From Flavobacterium laiguense (GTDB lineage: Bacteria > Bacteroidota > Bacteroidia > Flavobacteriales > Flavobacteriaceae): a DNA stretch of 64,000 nucleotides. The stretch is taken from contig NZ_QCZH01000012.1 of the NCBI RefSeq assembly GCF_003097655.1, forward strand, positions 34,563 through 98,562, given 5' to 3'. Of the stretch, positions 16,760-27,397 are shown piece by piece. Both the position numbers and the translations under genes were made by a program. The notes under the pieces were generated by a model. The model was not told where the DNA came from. It did not search any database and saw only the letters and a program-made list of their open reading frames with translations. Within the stretch, counting starts at the first letter, position 1; each line of letters opens with the position of its first letter.

Positions 16760-17269
16760 ATGACTAGAGAAGAAAAATCAATCGCGATTGAAGATTTAAC
16801 TGCACAGTTAGCTGGTACAAACATTATTTATGTATCTGATATTTCTGGATTAAACGCAGAAACAACTTCAAACTTGAGAAGAGCTTGTTTTAAAGCAGGT
16901 ATTAAATTAGAGGTGGTAAAAAACACTTTGCTTGCAAAAGCAATGGAAGCTTCGGATAATGACTATGGTGATTTACCTTCTGTATTGACAGGTAACAGTG
17001 CTATCTTTATTTCTGATGTTGCAAATGCACCTGGAAAAATCATTAAAGATTTCAGAAAGAAATCTGACAAGCCTGTATTAAAAGGAGCTTATATTAACTC
17101 TGAAATTTACATCGGTGATGATCAATTAGAAGCATTAGCTACTATTAAATCTAAAGAAGAGCTTATCGGCGAAATCATTGGATTGTTACAATCACCAGCT
17201 CAAAGAGTTATTTCTGCTTTGCAAAACCAATTCGCTAACAGCGAAGAAGTGGCTGAGACAGAAGCATAA
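16760..17269 (+). CDS. rplJ: 50S ribosomal protein uL10
   Basis: 169 residues; starts MTREEKSIAIEDLTAQLAGT and contains IIGLLQSPAQRVISALQ at the C-terminal bL12-binding helix. It anchors bL12 dimers on the stalk. The gap to rplL is 84 bases and holds an AT-rich hairpin. Confidence 0.96.
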   Translation: MTREEKSIAIEDLTAQLAGTNIIYVSDISGLNAETTSNLRRACFKAGIKLEVVKNTLLAKAMEASDNDYGDLPSVLTGNSAIFISDVANAPGKIIKDFRKKSDKPVLKGAYINSEIYIGDDQLEALATIKSKEELIGEIIGLLQSPAQRVISALQNQFANSEEVAETEA

Positions 17270-17294
17270 TAAAAAAGAGTCAATCTTTTTTATT
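17268..17294 (+). terminator. AT-rich hairpin between rplJ and rplL
   Basis: AATAAAAAAGA pairs perfectly with TCTTTTTTATT around GTCAA, ending in T-rich sequence. It starts inside the rplJ stop codon. It could act as a weak terminator or a processing site that sets the higher rplL dosage. Confidence 0.5.
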
Positions 17295-17353
17295 TAGAAA
17301 AGCGCACAATAAATAAATTATATTTTACAAATCATTTTAAAACGATAGAAAAA

Positions 17354-17722
17354 ATGGCAGATTTGAAACAATTCGCAGAACAATTAGTTAATTTAACTGT
17401 AAAAGAAGTTAACGAATTAGCAACAATATTAAAAGATGAGTACGGAATCGAACCAGCTGCTGCAGCTGTAGTAGTTTCAGGTGGTGGAGAAGCTGCTGCT
17501 GAAGAAGCTCAAACTGAATTTACAGTTGTATTGAAAGAAGCTGGTGCTTCTAAATTAGCTGTAGTTAAATTGGTAAAAGAACTTACAGGTTTAGGTTTGA
17601 AAGAAGCTAAAGATGTAGTTGATAGCGCTCCAAGTAACGTTAAAGAAGGTGTAACTAAAGAAGAGGCTGAAGGTCTTAAAAAATCTTTAGAAGAAGCTGG
17701 AGCTGTTGTTGAGCTTAAATAG
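17354..17722 (+). CDS. rplL: 50S ribosomal protein bL12
   Basis: 122 residues. The N-terminal dimerisation helices are followed by an alanine-rich hinge ([20 protein letters not shown]) and the conserved C-terminal domain ([20 protein letters not shown]). It recruits translation factors and is present in multiple copies per ribosome. Confidence 0.97.
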   Translation: MADLKQFAEQLVNLTVKEVNELATILKDEYGIEPAAAAVVVSGGGEAAAEEAQTEFTVVLKEAGASKLAVVKLVKELTGLGLKEAKDVVDSAPSNVKEGVTKEEAEGLKKSLEEAGAVVELK

Positions 17723-17744
17723 TTCTACTCAGTTTTAAGAATTA

Positions 17745-17787
17745 GGTTTAGGTCTTGGATTTACTTCCAAAGACCTAAACCCTTTTT
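17745..17787 (+). terminator. Attenuator/terminator between rplL and rpoB
   Basis: GGTTTAGGTCTT pairs with AAGACCTAAACC, with an inner GGA/TCC, followed by CTTTTT. The position after rplL matches the attenuators that lower rpoBC expression relative to ribosomal proteins in other bacteria. A second, AT-only hairpin TATAATAAAA/TTTTATTATA lies at 17790-17819. Confidence 0.8.
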
Positions 17788-17996
17788 CGTATAATAAAAT
17801 TATAATAAGTTTTATTATAAAATAGTTTAAAATACCCAATGGTTTTAGATCAATACGATGAAAGAAAATCAACAATAGAGTTTGCTCTTGAGTTATTTTT
17901 AAAGAGGTATTGATTAGAAATTAAGTATTGATTGTTTTATATTAGTCAGTGTTTTACACTAAAACTACTTTTTTTTAATCAAAATTTTGTCAATTG

Positions 17997-20900
17997 ATGA
18001 TATCAAATCAAACTGAAAGATTGAATTTTGCCTCAACAAAAAACATACCTCAATATCCAGATTTTCTAGATGTTCAGGTAAAATCGTTTAAAGATTTTTT
18101 TCAATTAGAAACTAAATCTGACGAAAGAGGCGACGAAGGGTTATACAACACCTTCATGGAAAACTTTCCAATTACAGATACAAGAAATAACTTTGTATTG
18201 GAGTTCCTAGATTACTTTGTAGATCCACCACGTTACACCATTCAAGAATGTATAGAGAGAGGTCTTACCTATAGTGTGCCTTTAAAAGCAAGGTTGAAAC
18301 TATATTGTACAGATCCTGAACATGAAGATTTTGAAACAATTGTTCAAGATGTTTATCTTGGTACAATACCTTATATGACACCAAGTGGTACTTTTGTTAT
18401 CAATGGAGCTGAGCGAGTTGTGGTTTCACAATTACACCGTTCTCCAGGTGTTTTCTTTGGACAGTCATTCCATGCAAATGGAACAAAATTATATTCTGCC
18501 AGAGTAATCCCTTTTAAAGGATCTTGGATAGAATTTTCTACAGATATCAATAGCGTTATGTACGCTTATATCGATAGAAAGAAAAAATTACCGGTTACTA
18601 CTTTATTCCGTGCAATAGGCTTCGAAAGAGACAAGGATATCCTAGAGATTTTCGACCTAGCTGAGGAAATTAAAGTTTCTAAAACTGGACTTAAAAAATA
18701 TATTGGTAGAAAATTGGCTGCCCGTGTTTTGAACACTTGGCATGAAGATTTCGTTGATGAAGATACTGGCGAAGTTGTTTCTATCGAACGTAACGAAATA
18801 ATCCTTGATAGAGATACTATTATCGACAAAGATAATGTGGAAGAAATCATTGATTCAAACGTTAAATCTATTTTGTTGCATAAAGAAGATAATAATCTTG
18901 TTGATTATTCTATCATTCATAATACGCTACAAAAAGATCCAACAAACTCTGAAAAAGAAGCTGTTGAGCATATATACAGGCAATTGCGTAACGCAGAACC
19001 GCCTGATGAAGAAACTGCTCGTGGTATTATAGATAAATTATTCTTCTCTGACCAACGTTACAACTTAGGTGAAGTAGGTCGTTATAGAATAAACAAAAAA
19101 TTAGGTTTAGATACTCCAATGGAAAAGCAAGTGCTTACCAAAGAAGATATCATAACTATTGTTAAGTATTTGATTGAATTAATAAATGCGAAAGCTGATA
19201 TTGATGATATTGACCACTTATCAAACCGTCGTGTGAGAACAGTAGGAGAACAATTGTCTCAACAATTTGGTGTAGGTTTAGCTCGTATGGCTAGAACTAT
19301 TAGAGAGCGTATGAACGTTAGAGATAACGAGGTGTTTACACCAATAGATTTGATTAATGCTAAAACATTATCTTCTGTTATCAACTCTTTCTTTGGTACC
19401 AACCAGTTGTCTCAATTTATGGATCAAACGAATCCATTAGCTGAGATCACGCACAAAAGAAGATTATCTGCACTTGGACCAGGTGGACTTTCGAGAGAGA
19501 GAGCCGGATTTGAGGTACGTGACGTTCACTATACGCATTACGGACGTTTATGTCCAATTGAAACTCCTGAGGGACCAAACATTGGTTTGATATCTTCTCT
19601 TGGTGTTTATGCTAAAGTAAACGGAATGGGTTTCATTGAAACACCTTACCGTAAAGTAACTAATGGAGTAGTGGATTTAGAGTCTACGCCTGTTTACTTA
19701 AGTGCTGAAGAAGAAGAAGGTATGATGATTTCTCAGGCAAATATCCAAATGGATGAGACTGGTAAAATTACTGCCGATAATGTAATTGCACGTCAAGAAG
19801 GGGATTTCCCTGTTATTGATCCAACTAAAGTGGATTATGCAGACGTTGCTCCAAACCAAATTGCTTCTATTTCTGCTTCTTTGATTCCTTTCTTGGAACA
19901 TGATGATGCGAATAGAGCATTGATGGGATCTAACATGATGCGTCAGGCTGTACCATTGATACGTCCTGAAGCGCCAATTGTTGGAACTGGTTTAGAGCGT
20001 CAAGTAGCTTCAGATTCTAGAGTTTTAATTAACGCTGAGGGTCCTGGAGTTATAGAATATGTAGATGCTAATATCATCACTATCAAATACGATCGTTCTG
20101 AGGAAGAAAGAATGGTTAGTTTTGAATCTGATGATAAAACATATAATTTAATTAAGTTTAGAAAAACCAATCAAGGTACAAGTATCAACCTTAAACCTAT
20201 CGTAAGAAAAGGGGATAGAGTGGTTCTTGGACAAGTATTATCTGAAGGTTATGCTACTCAAAATGGAGAATTAGCTTTAGGTCGTAACCTAAAAGTGGCG
20301 TTCATGCCATGGAAAGGGTACAACTTCGAGGATGCGATTGTTATTTCTGAAAAAGTGGTTCGTGACGATATTTTCACCTCTATTCACGTTGATGATTATT
20401 CATTGGAAGTTAGAGATACTAAATTAGGTAACGAAGAATTAACGAATGATATACCAAACGTTTCTGAAGAAGCTACTAAAGATTTAGATGAAAATGGTAT
20501 GATTAGAATTGGAGCCGAGGTTAAACCTGGTGACATTCTTATCGGTAAAATTACTCCAAAAGGGGAATCAGATCCTACTCCGGAAGAGAAATTGCTTCGT
20601 GCAATCTTCGGGGATAAAGCAGGTGATGTAAAAGATGCTTCATTAAAAGCTTCTCCTTCTTTACATGGTGTAGTTTTGGATAAAAAATTATTCGCAAGAG
20701 CAGTAAAAGATAAACGTAAACGTACTCAAGATAAAGATGCTTTAGGAGCACTTGAAATGGAGTTTGAAGTTAAGTTTGTTGAGCTTAAAGATAGATTGAT
20801 TGAGAAACTTTTCAATATTGTAAACGGAAAAACTTCTCAAGGTGTAATGAATGATTTGGGTGAGGAAGTTTTACCAAAAGGTAAAAAATATACTCAAAAA

Positions 20901-21809
20901 ATGCTTTATGCTGTTGAAGATTTTGCTCACTTAAGTAAAGGTCAATGGGTTGCAGATGATGTGACTAATAAAATGGTTAATGATTTAATTCATAACTATA
21001 AAATTAAATTGAACGATTTACAAGGAGCGTTACGTAGAGAAAAATTCACTATCACTGTTGGAGATGAATTGCCAGCAGGAATCTTGAAATTGGCTAAAGT
21101 TTATATTGCTAAAAAACGTAAACTGAAAGTTGGGGATAAAATGGCAGGACGTCACGGTAACAAAGGTATTGTTGCTCGTATCGTTCGTCATGAAGATATG
21201 CCTTTCTTAGAGGACGGAACACCAGTTGATATCGTGTTGAATCCACTTGGGGTACCTTCACGTATGAACATTGGTCAAATTTATGAAACTGTTCTTGGTT
21301 GGGCTGGACAAAACTTGGGTAGAAAATTTGCTACACCAATTTTTGACGGAGCATCTCTTGACCAAATCAATGAATTGACTGACGAAGCTGGAGTACCACG
21401 TTTTGGACATACTCATCTTTATGATGGTGGTACGGGAGAGCGTTTCCATCAGGCAGCAACTGTAGGTGTGATCTATATGTTAAAATTAGGACACATGGTT
21501 GATGATAAGATGCACGCACGTTCTATCGGACCATACTCATTAATTACGCAACAACCTTTAGGAGGTAAGGCGCAATTTGGTGGACAACGTTTTGGAGAGA
21601 TGGAGGTTTGGGCACTTGAAGCTTATGGAGCATCAAGTACACTTAGAGAAATCTTGACAGTTAAGTCTGATGATGTTATTGGTAGAGCTAAAACTTACGA
21701 AGCTATCGTTAAGGGTGAATCTATGCCAGAACCAGGATTACCTGAATCATTCAATGTATTAATGCATGAATTGAAAGGTCTTGGTCTTGACATTCGTTTA
21801 GAAGAATAA
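17997..21809 (+). CDS. rpoB: DNA-directed RNA polymerase subunit beta
   Basis: 1270 residues from ATG 17997 (a TTG at 17994 is in frame). All landmark regions are present. They include the rifampicin region ([40 protein letters not shown]), [14 protein letters not shown], and the active-site stretch [28 protein letters not shown] and the C-terminal [20 protein letters not shown] are also present. The rifampicin region looks wild type (D, H and S at the usual places). The 210-base gap before the gene contains the attenuator but no second clear promoter. Confidence 0.98.
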   Translation: MISNQTERLNFASTKNIPQYPDFLDVQVKSFKDFFQLETKSDERGDEGLYNTFMENFPITDTRNNFVLEFLDYFVDPPRYTIQECIERGLTYSVPLKARLKLYCTDPEHEDFETIVQDVYLGTIPYMTPSGTFVINGAERVVVSQLHRSPGVFFGQSFHANGTKLYSARVIPFKGSWIEFSTDINSVMYAYIDRKKKLPVTTLFRAIGFERDKDILEIFDLAEEIKVSKTGLKKYIGRKLAARVLNTWHEDFVDEDTGEVVSIERNEIILDRDTIIDKDNVEEIIDSNVKSILLHKEDNNLVDYSIIHNTLQKDPTNSEKEAVEHIYRQLRNAEPPDEETARGIIDKLFFSDQRYNLGEVGRYRINKKLGLDTPMEKQVLTKEDIITIVKYLIELINAKADIDDIDHLSNRRVRTVGEQLSQQFGVGLARMARTIRERMNVRDNEVFTPIDLINAKTLSSVINSFFGTNQLSQFMDQTNPLAEITHKRRLSALGPGGLSRERAGFEVRDVHYTHYGRLCPIETPEGPNIGLISSLGVYAKVNGMGFIETPYRKVTNGVVDLESTPVYLSAEEEEGMMISQANIQMDETGKITADNVIARQEGDFPVIDPTKVDYADVAPNQIASISASLIPFLEHDDANRALMGSNMMRQAVPLIRPEAPIVGTGLERQVASDSRVLINAEGPGVIEYVDANIITIKYDRSEEERMVSFESDDKTYNLIKFRKTNQGTSINLKPIVRKGDRVVLGQVLSEGYATQNGELALGRNLKVAFMPWKGYNFEDAIVISEKVVRDDIFTSIHVDDYSLEVRDTKLGNEELTNDIPNVSEEATKDLDENGMIRIGAEVKPGDILIGKITPKGESDPTPEEKLLRAIFGDKAGDVKDASLKASPSLHGVVLDKKLFARAVKDKRKRTQDKDALGALEMEFEVKFVELKDRLIEKLFNIVNGKTSQGVMNDLGEEVLPKGKKYTQKMLYAVEDFAHLSKGQWVADDVTNKMVNDLIHNYKIKLNDLQGALRREKFTITVGDELPAGILKLAKVYIAKKRKLKVGDKMAGRHGNKGIVARIVRHEDMPFLEDGTPVDIVLNPLGVPSRMNIGQIYETVLGWAGQNLGRKFATPIFDGASLDQINELTDEAGVPRFGHTHLYDGGTGERFHQAATVGVIYMLKLGHMVDDKMHARSIGPYSLITQQPLGGKAQFGGQRFGEMEVWALEAYGASSTLREILTVKSDDVIGRAKTYEAIVKGESMPEPGLPESFNVLMHELKGLGLDIRLEE

Positions 21810-21827
21810 ATTAAAGTTTGCAGTATT

Positions 21828-21857
21828 CAGTTTTCAGGTAGCAATATCTGAAAACTG
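21828..21857 (+). repeat. Hairpin in the rpoB-rpoC spacer
   Basis: CAGTTTTCAG pairs with CTGAAAACTG (10 bp, 10-base loop). No T-run follows. The left flank GCAGTATTCAG also occurs near 45136-45160 and, inverted, near 58046-58058, so this is part of a dispersed repeat. Confidence 0.6.
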
Positions 21858-21985
21858 ATTACTCATTTATAAGAGTTTTTAGGATTTAGACCCGTAACCC
21901 GTTCCGATTTTTTATTTAAACCAATTGGGTTTTGTAAATAGCACTTCAAAATTTTTATTTGAAGTTTAGTGAAGTAATCCGAGGT

Positions 21986-22014
21986 GTAGAGACGTTGCAT
22001 TGCAACGACTGTAC
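21986..22014. repeat. Near-perfect 29-base palindrome between rpoB and rpoC
   Basis: GTAGAGACGTTGCA, one central T, then TGCAACGACTGTAC; the arms pair with two mismatches and the inner CGTTGCA/TGCAACG is perfect. This GTAGAGACG palindrome has the look of a dispersed repeat. It lies 43 bases before rpoC. Confidence 0.6.
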
Positions 22015-22056
22015 TGAAATCAATTTTTAATTGCAAATAAATCAATAGTAAAAACT

Positions 22057-25000
22057 ATGATGAATAATAGAAATAATAATAAAGATAAGAATCCTGTAAA
22101 AAGGTTTAATAAAATTTCAATAGGACTTGCTTCTCCTGAATCGATCTTGAAAGAGTCTAGGGGTGAAGTATTGAAACCTGAAACAATCAATTACAGAACT
22201 CACAAACCAGAGCGAGATGGTCTTTTCTGCGAACGTATTTTCGGACCAGTAAAAGATTTTGAATGTGCTTGTGGTAAATATAAAAGAATACGTTACAAAG
22301 GGATTATCTGTGACCGTTGTGGTGTAGAAGTTACTGAGAAAAAAGTACGTAGAGACAGAGTAGGTCACATCAACTTGGTTGTGCCAATTGCTCATATCTG
22401 GTATTTCCGTTCTCTTCCTAACAAAATTGGTTATATCCTTGGTCTTCCATCTAAGAAATTAGATATGATTATCTACTACGAAAGATACGTAGTTATCCAA
22501 GCTGGTATTGCTAAAAATGCAGAAGGAGAATCAGTACAAAGATTAGATTTCTTGACTGAAGAAGAGTATTTGAATATATTGGATACACTTCCTGCAGACA
22601 ACCAATATCTTGATGATTTTGATCCTAATAAGTTTGTTGCCAAAATGGGAGCAGAGTGTATTATGGATTTATTGGCTCGTATCAATCTTGACGAATTGTC
22701 ATATGATTTGAGACACAAAGCGAATAATGAAACATCAAAACAACGTAAAACAGAAGCTTTAAAAAGATTACAAGTTGTTGAGTCTTTCCGTGAGTCTAAC
22801 TTGAACAGAGAAAATCGTCCTGAATGGATGATCATGAAAGTGGTTCCTGTTATCCCACCAGAATTACGTCCTCTTGTGCCTCTTGATGGTGGTCGTTTTG
22901 CAACTTCAGATTTAAATGATTTATACCGTCGTGTAATCATCCGTAATAACCGTTTGAAAAGATTAATCGAGATTAAAGCTCCTGAAGTAATCCTTCGTAA
23001 CGAAAAACGTATGTTGCAAGAATCTGTAGATTCACTTTTCGATAATACTCGTAAAGCATCTGCAGTAAAAACAGAATCAAACAGACCATTAAAATCATTA
23101 TCTGATTCCCTAAAAGGTAAGCAAGGACGTTTCCGTCAAAACTTACTTGGAAAACGTGTGGATTATTCTGCTCGTTCGGTAATTGTTGTTGGACCTGAAT
23201 TGAAATTATCTGAATGTGGTATCCCAAAAGATATGGCAGCCGAATTATACAAACCTTTCGTTATCCGTAAATTGATAGAAAGAGGAATTGTAAAAACGGT
23301 TAAATCAGCTAAGAAAATAATAGATAAGAAAGAGCCTGTAGTTTGGGATATCCTTGAAAATGTAATTAAAGGTCACCCAATATTACTGAATCGTGCTCCT
23401 ACTTTGCACAGATTAGGTATCCAAGCATTCCAACCAAAATTAATTGAAGGAAAAGCAATCCAATTGCACCCTTTAGTTTGTACTGCATTTAATGCGGATT
23501 TTGATGGGGATCAAATGGCAGTTCACTTGCCTTTAGGACCAGAAGCTATTTTGGAAGCACAATTATTAATGTTGGGTTCTCATAATATTCTGAATCCTGC
23601 TAATGGTGCGCCAATCACGGTACCTTCTCAAGACATGGTACTTGGTCTTTACTATATGACCAAGGAACGTTTGTCTACTCCAGAACTTAAAATATTAGGT
23701 CAAGGAATCACTTTTTACTCTGCTGAAGAAGTAAATATTGCTTTGAATGAAGGCCGATTAGAATTGAATGCTCGTGTGAAAATTAGAGCAAAACATTTTA
23801 ATGAAGCTGGTGACTTGGTTTACCAAATCATTCAAACAACTGCAGGTCGTGTATTATTTAATGAAGTAGTGCCGGAAGCAGCTGGATATATCAATGATGT
23901 ATTGACTAAGAAAAACCTTAGAGACATTATCGGGCACGTTTTGAGTTCGACTGATGTACCTACAACAGCGGCTTTCTTGGACAATATGAAAGATATGGGG
24001 TATAAATTCGCCTTTAAAGGTGGATTGTCATTCTCTCTTGGGGATATTAGAATTCCAGATGAGAAACCAAAATTAATTGCAGACGCTAGAGAGCAAGTTG
24101 AAGCTATTTCTGCTAATTATAACATGGGTCTTATTACCAATAACGAACGTTACAACCAAGTTATTGACGTATGGACTTCTACAAATGCACAGCTTACAGA
24201 AACTGCAATGAAAAACATTAGAGAAGACCAACAAGGTTTCAACTCGGTGTACATGATGCTTGATTCTGGAGCAAGGGGTTCCAAAGAACAGATTCGTCAG
24301 TTAACTGGTATGCGTGGTTTGATGGCTAAGCCTAAAAAATCTACTGCTGGTGGTGGTGAGATTATTGAAAACCCGATTCTTTCCAACTTTAAGGAAGGTC
24401 TTTCTATCCTTGAGTATTTTATTTCTACTCACGGTGCTCGTAAAGGTCTTGCGGATACGGCTTTGAAAACGGCTGATGCTGGATACCTTACTAGAAGATT
24501 ACATGACGTTTCTCAAGATGTTATTGTTAATATCGAAGATTGTGGTACTCTTAGAGGTGTTGAAGTTTCTGCATTGAAGAAAAATGAGGAAATTGTTGAA
24601 TCATTAGGAGAAAGAATTTTAGGTCGTGTAGCATTACAAGACGTAATCAATCCTTTAACCAATGAGATTTTAGTTAAATCTGGGGAGCAAATTACAGAAG
24701 TATTGATGAAAGCGATTGAAGCTTCTCCAGTGGAGAAAGTCGAAGTGCGTTCGCCTTTAGTTTGTGAGGCTACAAAAGGGATTTGTGCTAAATGTTACGG
24801 TAGAAACTTAGCTACCGGAAAAATGACACAAAGAGGAGAAGCAGTTGGTGTAATTGCAGCTCAATCTATTGGAGAACCAGGTACACAGTTAACATTACGT
24901 ACGTTCCACGTTGGAGGGGTTGCGGGTGGTATTTCTGAAGAATCTAGTATTGTTACCCGTTTTGGTGGTAAACTAGAAATTGAGGATTTAAAAACTGTTA

Positions 25001-26367
25001 AAGGTGAAGATGGTGAAGGTAATGCAGTAGATATTGTCGTTTCTCGTTCAACAGAATTGAAATTAATTGACGAAAAAACAGGTATTTTATTAAGTACCAA
25101 TAACATTCCTTACGGTTCTAGTATTTTTGTTGCAGATGGTCAATCTGTTGAAAAAGGGGCTACTATCTGTAAATGGGACCCTTATAATGGGGTTATTGTT
25201 TCTGAGTTTACTGGTAAAATTGCTTACGAAGATTTAGAACAAGGACAATCATTCATGGTTGAAATTGATGAGCAAACTGGTTTCCAAGAAAAAGTAATTT
25301 CTGAATCAAGAGCCAAAAAATTAATCCCAACTTTATTGGTTTACGGTAAAGATGGCGAATTGATTCGTTCTTACAACTTACCAGTTGGTGCCCACTTGAT
25401 GGTTGAAAACGGTGAGAAAATTAAAGCGGGTAAAGTATTGGTTAAAATTCCACGTCGTTCTTCTAAATCTGGGGATATTACTGGAGGTTTACCAAGAATT
25501 ACAGAGTTGTTAGAAGCTCGTAATCCTTCGAACCCAGCGGTAGTTTCTGAGATTGATGGTGTTGTTTCTTTTGGAAAAATCAAAAGAGGTAACCGTGAGA
25601 TCGTTATCGAATCTAAATTTGGTGATATTAGAAAATACTTGGTTAAATTATCAAGTCAAATTCTAGTTCAGGAAAATGACTTCGTAAGAGCAGGTGTACC
25701 ATTGTCTGATGGAGCTATTACTCCAGATGATATTTTAAGAATTCAAGGGCCTGCTGCTGTTCAACAGTATTTGGTTAATGAAATTCAAGAAGTATACCGT
25801 TTGCAAGGGGTAAAAATCAACGACAAACACTTTGAGGTAGTAATACGTCAAATGATGCGTAAAGTAAGAGTTCAAGATCCAGGTGATACTTTATTCTTAG
25901 AAGATCAATTGATTCACACCAAAGATTTTATCGTTCAAAATGATAATCTTTATGGAATGAAAGTGGTTGAAGACGCAGGAGATTCTAGCGTATTAAAAGC
26001 TGGGCAAATTATTACGCCTCGTGAATTACGTGATGAAAATTCATTGTTGAAACGTACCGACAAAAATCTAGTTGTGGCTCGTGATGTTATCACTGCAACT
26101 GCAACTCCAGTTTTACAAGGTATTACAAGAGCATCACTTCAAACGAAATCGTTTATCTCTGCTGCATCGTTCCAAGAAACGACTAAAGTATTAAATGAAG
26201 CTGCAGTTGCAGGTAAAATTGACTACTTAGAAGGATTGAAAGAAAATGTAATTGTTGGTCATAGAATTCCTGCCGGAACGGGTATGAGAGAATATGATAA
26301 TACAATTGTAGGATCAAGAGAAGATTACAATGATATGATGGCAAATAAAGAGGAGTACATTTATTAA
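22057..26367 (+). CDS. rpoC: DNA-directed RNA polymerase subunit beta'
   Basis: 1436 residues. The N-terminal zinc site is [20 protein letters not shown]; the catalytic NADFDGDQ places magnesium-binding aspartates at 481, 483 and 485; the second zinc cluster is [19 protein letters not shown]. The trigger loop region ([18 protein letters not shown]) is intact. Two consecutive ATG codons (22057 and 22060) could start it. An unusual 247-base spacer with two repeat hairpins separates it from rpoB; in many bacteria this gap is short. Confidence 0.98.
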   Translation: MMNNRNNNKDKNPVKRFNKISIGLASPESILKESRGEVLKPETINYRTHKPERDGLFCERIFGPVKDFECACGKYKRIRYKGIICDRCGVEVTEKKVRRDRVGHINLVVPIAHIWYFRSLPNKIGYILGLPSKKLDMIIYYERYVVIQAGIAKNAEGESVQRLDFLTEEEYLNILDTLPADNQYLDDFDPNKFVAKMGAECIMDLLARINLDELSYDLRHKANNETSKQRKTEALKRLQVVESFRESNLNRENRPEWMIMKVVPVIPPELRPLVPLDGGRFATSDLNDLYRRVIIRNNRLKRLIEIKAPEVILRNEKRMLQESVDSLFDNTRKASAVKTESNRPLKSLSDSLKGKQGRFRQNLLGKRVDYSARSVIVVGPELKLSECGIPKDMAAELYKPFVIRKLIERGIVKTVKSAKKIIDKKEPVVWDILENVIKGHPILLNRAPTLHRLGIQAFQPKLIEGKAIQLHPLVCTAFNADFDGDQMAVHLPLGPEAILEAQLLMLGSHNILNPANGAPITVPSQDMVLGLYYMTKERLSTPELKILGQGITFYSAEEVNIALNEGRLELNARVKIRAKHFNEAGDLVYQIIQTTAGRVLFNEVVPEAAGYINDVLTKKNLRDIIGHVLSSTDVPTTAAFLDNMKDMGYKFAFKGGLSFSLGDIRIPDEKPKLIADAREQVEAISANYNMGLITNNERYNQVIDVWTSTNAQLTETAMKNIREDQQGFNSVYMMLDSGARGSKEQIRQLTGMRGLMAKPKKSTAGGGEIIENPILSNFKEGLSILEYFISTHGARKGLADTALKTADAGYLTRRLHDVSQDVIVNIEDCGTLRGVEVSALKKNEEIVESLGERILGRVALQDVINPLTNEILVKSGEQITEVLMKAIEASPVEKVEVRSPLVCEATKGICAKCYGRNLATGKMTQRGEAVGVIAAQSIGEPGTQLTLRTFHVGGVAGGISEESSIVTRFGGKLEIEDLKTVKGEDGEGNAVDIVVSRSTELKLIDEKTGILLSTNNIPYGSSIFVADGQSVEKGATICKWDPYNGVIVSEFTGKIAYEDLEQGQSFMVEIDEQTGFQEKVISESRAKKLIPTLLVYGKDGELIRSYNLPVGAHLMVENGEKIKAGKVLVKIPRRSSKSGDITGGLPRITELLEARNPSNPAVVSEIDGVVSFGKIKRGNREIVIESKFGDIRKYLVKLSSQILVQENDFVRAGVPLSDGAITPDDILRIQGPAAVQQYLVNEIQEVYRLQGVKINDKHFEVVIRQMMRKVRVQDPGDTLFLEDQLIHTKDFIVQNDNLYGMKVVEDAGDSSVLKAGQIITPRELRDENSLLKRTDKNLVVARDVITATATPVLQGITRASLQTKSFISAASFQETTKVLNEAAVAGKIDYLEGLKENVIVGHRIPAGTGMREYDNTIVGSREDYNDMMANKEEYIY

Positions 26368-26382
26368 TTCTTTCCCAAATAG

Positions 26383-26406
26383 CTCTCTCCGTCTCGGCGG
26401 AGAGAG
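26383..26406. repeat. Hairpin between rpoC and the DUF3467 gene
   Basis: CTCTCTCCG pairs perfectly with CGGAGAGAG around TCTCGG. No T-run follows, so it is more likely a processing or stability element, or a dispersed repeat, than a terminator. It ends 20 bases before the DUF3467 start. Confidence 0.6.
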
Positions 26407-26426
26407 AATTGGAAAATAACATAGCT

Positions 26427-26735
26427 ATGAATAATTCTAATCAACAAGAACAAATTAATATTGAGTTGGATGAAAAAATTGCTGAAGGAATTTATTCCAA
26501 TTTAGCGATTATCAATCATTCTTCATCAGAATTTGTTTTGGATTTTGTATGTATCATGCCGGGTGTTCCTAAAGCTAAAGTGAAATCAAGAATTGTTTTG
26601 ACACCACAACATGCCAAAAGATTATTGAAAGCAATTGGAGAAAATATTCATCGTTTTGAAATCGCTCATGGCGAGATTAAAGATGTTGAACAGCCGCCAA
26701 TTCCGCTTAATTTTGGACCAACAGGTCAAGCATAA
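26427..26735 (+). CDS. DUF3467 family protein
   Basis: 102 residues from ATG 26427. INIELDEKIAEGIYSNLAII, FVLDFVCIMPGVPKAKVKSR and ILTPQHAKRLL-type sequence (IVLTPQHAKRLLKAIGENI) match DUF3467, a small family often found after rpoC in Bacteroidetes. It is soluble and lacks known catalytic motifs. Position 59 bases after rpoC suggests co-transcription with RNA polymerase genes. A strong terminator follows. Confidence 0.88.
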   Translation: MNNSNQQEQINIELDEKIAEGIYSNLAIINHSSSEFVLDFVCIMPGVPKAKVKSRIVLTPQHAKRLLKAIGENIHRFEIAHGEIKDVEQPPIPLNFGPTGQA

Positions 26736-26736
26736 T

Positions 26737-26769
26737 TTAAAAGCCTCTCAAATCGAGAGGCTTTTTTTA
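26737..26769 (+). terminator. Terminator of the rpoBC operon
   Basis: AAAAGCCTCTC pairs with GAGAGGCTTTT around AAATC, followed by a T-run. Confidence 0.93.
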
Positions 26770-26949
26770 TGCTCAATATTTTTTTGACATTAATTTTGTT
26801 TGTGTAGTCTGATCGTTGAGGCAGTCTGGTTTGCGTACTTAAACGAGTATTCAGACATTTAAACGAGTATTTTTTTTTCCCGATTTTAATACTATTAGTT
26901 TAGTACTCGAAATATGATGCGAATATTTTCCATCTTTAAATTTAAGGGT

Positions 26950-27312
26950 ATGAAAACTTTTTTCAAAAAATATAACACTAACAATAGAAGAATTCATTTT
27001 CTTGTTGTGTTTGTATTTTTTGGTTTTTCGAGTTTTGCTCAAGCATCCTTTAATAGTACTGATTTGAATGTGTCAGCTAAAGTTTTTAATGTTGTAACTG
27101 ACGAATTACCAGTTAAAGCTTCTTCTTCTGCTACTTTAAATTCTAATACGAATTTTATACTTTGGTTTATGGGTACTAAAGTAGGTCCTAATAAAACGAA
27201 ATCAAATGAGGGTGTGTACACTAAGAATCAAATTATTTCGACAGGAATAGTACCTAATCATTTGTTGATGAAAACCCTTTTGAAAAAAACTATAAATTCA
27301 AAATTTTGTTAG
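26950..27312 (+). CDS. Small secreted protein, family unknown
   Basis: 120 residues from ATG 26950, which is preceded by a purine-rich AAGGG; ATG 26914 would add 12 residues. After KTFFKKYNTNNRR comes a hydrophobic signal segment (IHFLVVFVFFGFSSFAQA). The mature part is about 85 residues, with a conserved-looking NTNFILWFMGTK and a basic C-terminus ending in Cys (KTINSKFC). I do not recognise a named family. It is probably periplasmic or surface associated. It stands alone between two strong terminators. Confidence 0.6.
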   Translation: MKTFFKKYNTNNRRIHFLVVFVFFGFSSFAQASFNSTDLNVSAKVFNVVTDELPVKASSSATLNSNTNFILWFMGTKVGPNKTKSNEGVYTKNQIISTGIVPNHLLMKTLLKKTINSKFC

Positions 27313-27340
27313 GTTTACATAAAGTTAAATTAATTCATCA

Positions 27341-27378
27341 TAAAAAAAACGCCAACTTTTTAGTTGGCGTTTTTTTTA
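27341..27378. terminator. Bidirectional terminator
   Basis: AAAACGCCAAC pairs with GTTGGCGTTTT, with A- and T-runs on both sides. It serves the small secreted protein gene and the convergent prfC. Confidence 0.92.
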
Positions 27379-27397
27379 TGATTCTATGTCTTCTTGA

